Shown: positions 13,578 to 15,085 of the stretch, in pieces | How positions within the stretch are numbered: the stretch's first letter is position 1 | How the letters are laid out: every line of letters starts with the position of its first letter | Origin: Deltaproteobacteria bacterium | GTDB taxonomy: Bacteria; Desulfobacterota; Desulfobulbia; Desulfobulbales; VMSU01 | Assembly: GCA_024274995.1 (NCBI GenBank) | Contig: JAJSAA010000231.1 | Location: 1 to 15,085 of the forward strand | DNA: 15,085 nt | Direction of reading: 5' to 3' | Notes under the pieces: model-generated | Told to the model about the DNA's origin: nothing | The model's input: only the letters and a program-made list of their open reading frames with translations | The model's database searches: none | Program-made: the position numbers and the translations under genes

Positions 13578-15085
13578 CGCTCTCCCGCTCTCCCGCTTCA
13601 AGAATAATGCGAACCTTGTCATACAGATCCGGCTGCTCAGACAGCTCCAGGGCCAGCAACTCACCATAGCCGAGAATAGCACTCAAGACATTATTAAAGT
13701 CGTGGGCTACCCCTCCGGCAAGACTGGCGATAGCCTCCATACGCTGGGCCGTAACCAATTGAGCCTGGAGAGCCGCCTCTTTAATCTCCATAAGCTTTTT
13801 TTCGGTTACATCGGCAACCACATGCATAACCCCAAGCAGACGCTGGTTTTCATCGAGACGGAGCCAGGATCTGATTTCGAGATGCTTGTTAAGCTCCGGA
13901 TCGACCGCCCTGACCTTATCCTTCACCTCGGCTCCGCCAAGCAGCAAGCGGCTGCGTTCGGCCAGAACATCCGCCACAATACCATGTCGAAAAGACTTGG
14001 CCGCACTGTTTTCCTTTACCAGAATGCCCGCCGGGCCATAAATAAAAACGGCATCAGTCATACTGTCAAAAGAATCCTGCCATTCCCGATTAGCGAGAGA
14101 CAACTGCCGGCTTACAAGTTCCAGCCGCAGTACCCAGATACAGATAAATCCGGTCAGGCATGATAAAAGAAAGGGAGCGGGCCCTATCCACAAATAGAAC
14201 CAACGATGAGCGATAAATGAGAACAGGAGTACCAGAAAAGCCAGGGTTACGAAGAAAGCCAGTCCCTGCCGCCGGAAGAAAAACGCGCCCCATAGAGTCA
14301 CGATATAAAATACCATGAAAATACTCAGCGTCTGCCACTGTGGTACTCGGATCATTCCGCTGTGATTCAGGATGTTATTCAATATAGTTGCCTGAATAAC
14401 AACCCCCGGCATACCGCCTCCGGCGGCAGATACCGGGGTCGAAAATCTTTCTTCCAGACCGGGTGCCGTTACCCCGACCAGCACCAGTTTATGACTGAAA
14501 AAGGCCGGCGGGAAATGATCGCCGTCAAGCACATCATCCAGCCCCAGTCGTTGGAAGACATCACCATAATAATTAATCCCCATCCGCTCGGACTGACTAA
14601 GATAGTCCTTGGCTGCCGCTGCTTGAGAAGAATAGTCCGTCCAGCGGCCAAAATCAGCCATGGCCTTGGCCAATGATGGTAATTCGCTATTACCCATGGC
14701 GATTTTATTAAAGACATAACGCGCCTCGCCATCCACATCGAGATTAACATGAGCATGGCCAATACCTGCGGCATCACGGTAAAAAACGGGGAGTTTGACC
14801 TGTAGATAACGATTGACATGGGCGGCAAGAACTACACGGCCCTGGCGGCGGATAGCGGCCCGAAACAGTGCGTCATCCTTACTGGGCTCATCGAAAAAAA
14901 TATCAAAGCCCACCACATCAGCCAGCTTAAGACGCTGGAGGAGCTCAGCATAATATTGCCGTGAAATTGGCCAGCGGCCTAATTTCTTCAGGCTTGCTTC
15001 GTCAACCGTAATCAGGACTATACGTTTATTAACTGCCGTTGTCGGCTGGAGGCGAAAATAAAGGTCATAGCAATAGTTGTTAACG
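13480..15085 (-). pseudogene. CHASE2-PAS histidine kinase, sensor and H-box part (frameshifted; 5' end outside window)
   Basis: The minus-strand frame is open from the right edge, so the start is outside. CHASE2 begins at once (NYCYDLYFRLQP, RIVLITVDEASLKKLGRWPI, VVGFDIFFDEPS) and ends near VPQWQ. It is an extracytoplasmic sensor domain. Three membrane helices follow (LSIFMVFYIVTLWGAFFF, LAFFVTLAFLVLLFSFIA, PAPFLLSCLTGFICIWVL). Then come a PAS-like segment (DSFDSMTDAVFIYGPAGILV) and the HisKA helix with the phospho-acceptor His in GGVAHDFNN (13702-13704). After ILEAGER the frame is lost: an 8-bp duplication at 13578-13593 shifts it, giving a nonsense tail that stops at 13480. The gene is probably inactive, or off if the repeat is variable. 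The ligand is unknown. Confidence 0.88.
13578..13593 (+). repeat. 8-bp tandem duplication (CGCTCTCC x2) causing the kinase frameshift
   Basis: CGCTCTCC occurs twice in tandem, followed by CGCT. Removing one unit restores a continuous minus-strand reading from ILEAGER into GATLARQLLLFSRKK, a typical HisKA end, and joins the H-box frame to the HATPase frame. Confidence 0.9.

Noticed and set aside
13193..13669. 158-codon plus-strand frame opposite the kinase
   Set aside because: Antisense shadow; the minus strand carries clear HATPase motifs across the same bases.

Overview
The window looks like a chromosomal segment of a Gram-negative, LPS-making anaerobe of the Desulfobulbales / former Deltaproteobacteria type. 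This is inferred from protein content, not from a marker gene: a class II (metal-dependent) KdsA in a pyrG-kdsA-kdsC-lptC run, a lipoprotein with nine CXXCH haem motifs, an AmmeMemoRadiSam A protein, a paired Hsp20 operon and a CHASE2 sensor kinase. No rRNA, tRNA, CRISPR array, phage gene or transposase was recognised.

Layout from left to right. (1) 1-3195, plus strand: the 3' part of a large SNF2-family ATPase whose reading frame is open through the left edge. (2) 3196-3468: a gene-free stretch with nested inverted repeats and a 31-bp direct repeat. The first copy of that repeat forms the last codons of the SNF2 gene. (3) 3469-4203, plus: a YgiM-like (TIGR04211-type) SH3/coiled-coil/anchor protein, ending at a 15-bp perfect hairpin. 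(4) 5135-4278, minus: two tandem small heat shock proteins with strong Shine-Dalgarno sites. (5) 5136-5565: a 430-bp AT-rich divergent control region with candidate promoters and short repeats. (6) 5566-6195, plus: a protein that appears to carry two ribbon-helix-helix-like units in one chain. (7) 10479-6214, minus: a tight overlapping operon pyrG, kdsA, kdsC, lptC, AMMECR1, which feeds CTP and Kdo-8-phosphate into Kdo/LPS synthesis and LPS export. (8) 10649-12885, plus: a nine-haem lipoprotein cytochrome followed eight bases later by rlpA. (9) 15085-12991, minus: a CHASE2-PAS histidine kinase, open at the right edge, broken by an 8-bp tandem duplication and by a 3' deletion that leaves only the tail of a receiver domain.

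How the genes work together. The central operon links nucleotide and envelope synthesis: CTP is the cofactor for CMP-Kdo formation, KdsA and KdsC make Kdo, and LptC belongs to the LPS transport bridge. rlpA and the SH3 protein are also envelope genes. No complete new defence or biosynthetic system is evident. The most notable points are the damaged or possibly phase-variable sensor kinase, the structured repeat element behind the SNF2 gene, the short repeat family shared by the intergenic regions, and the tandem ribbon-helix-helix protein.
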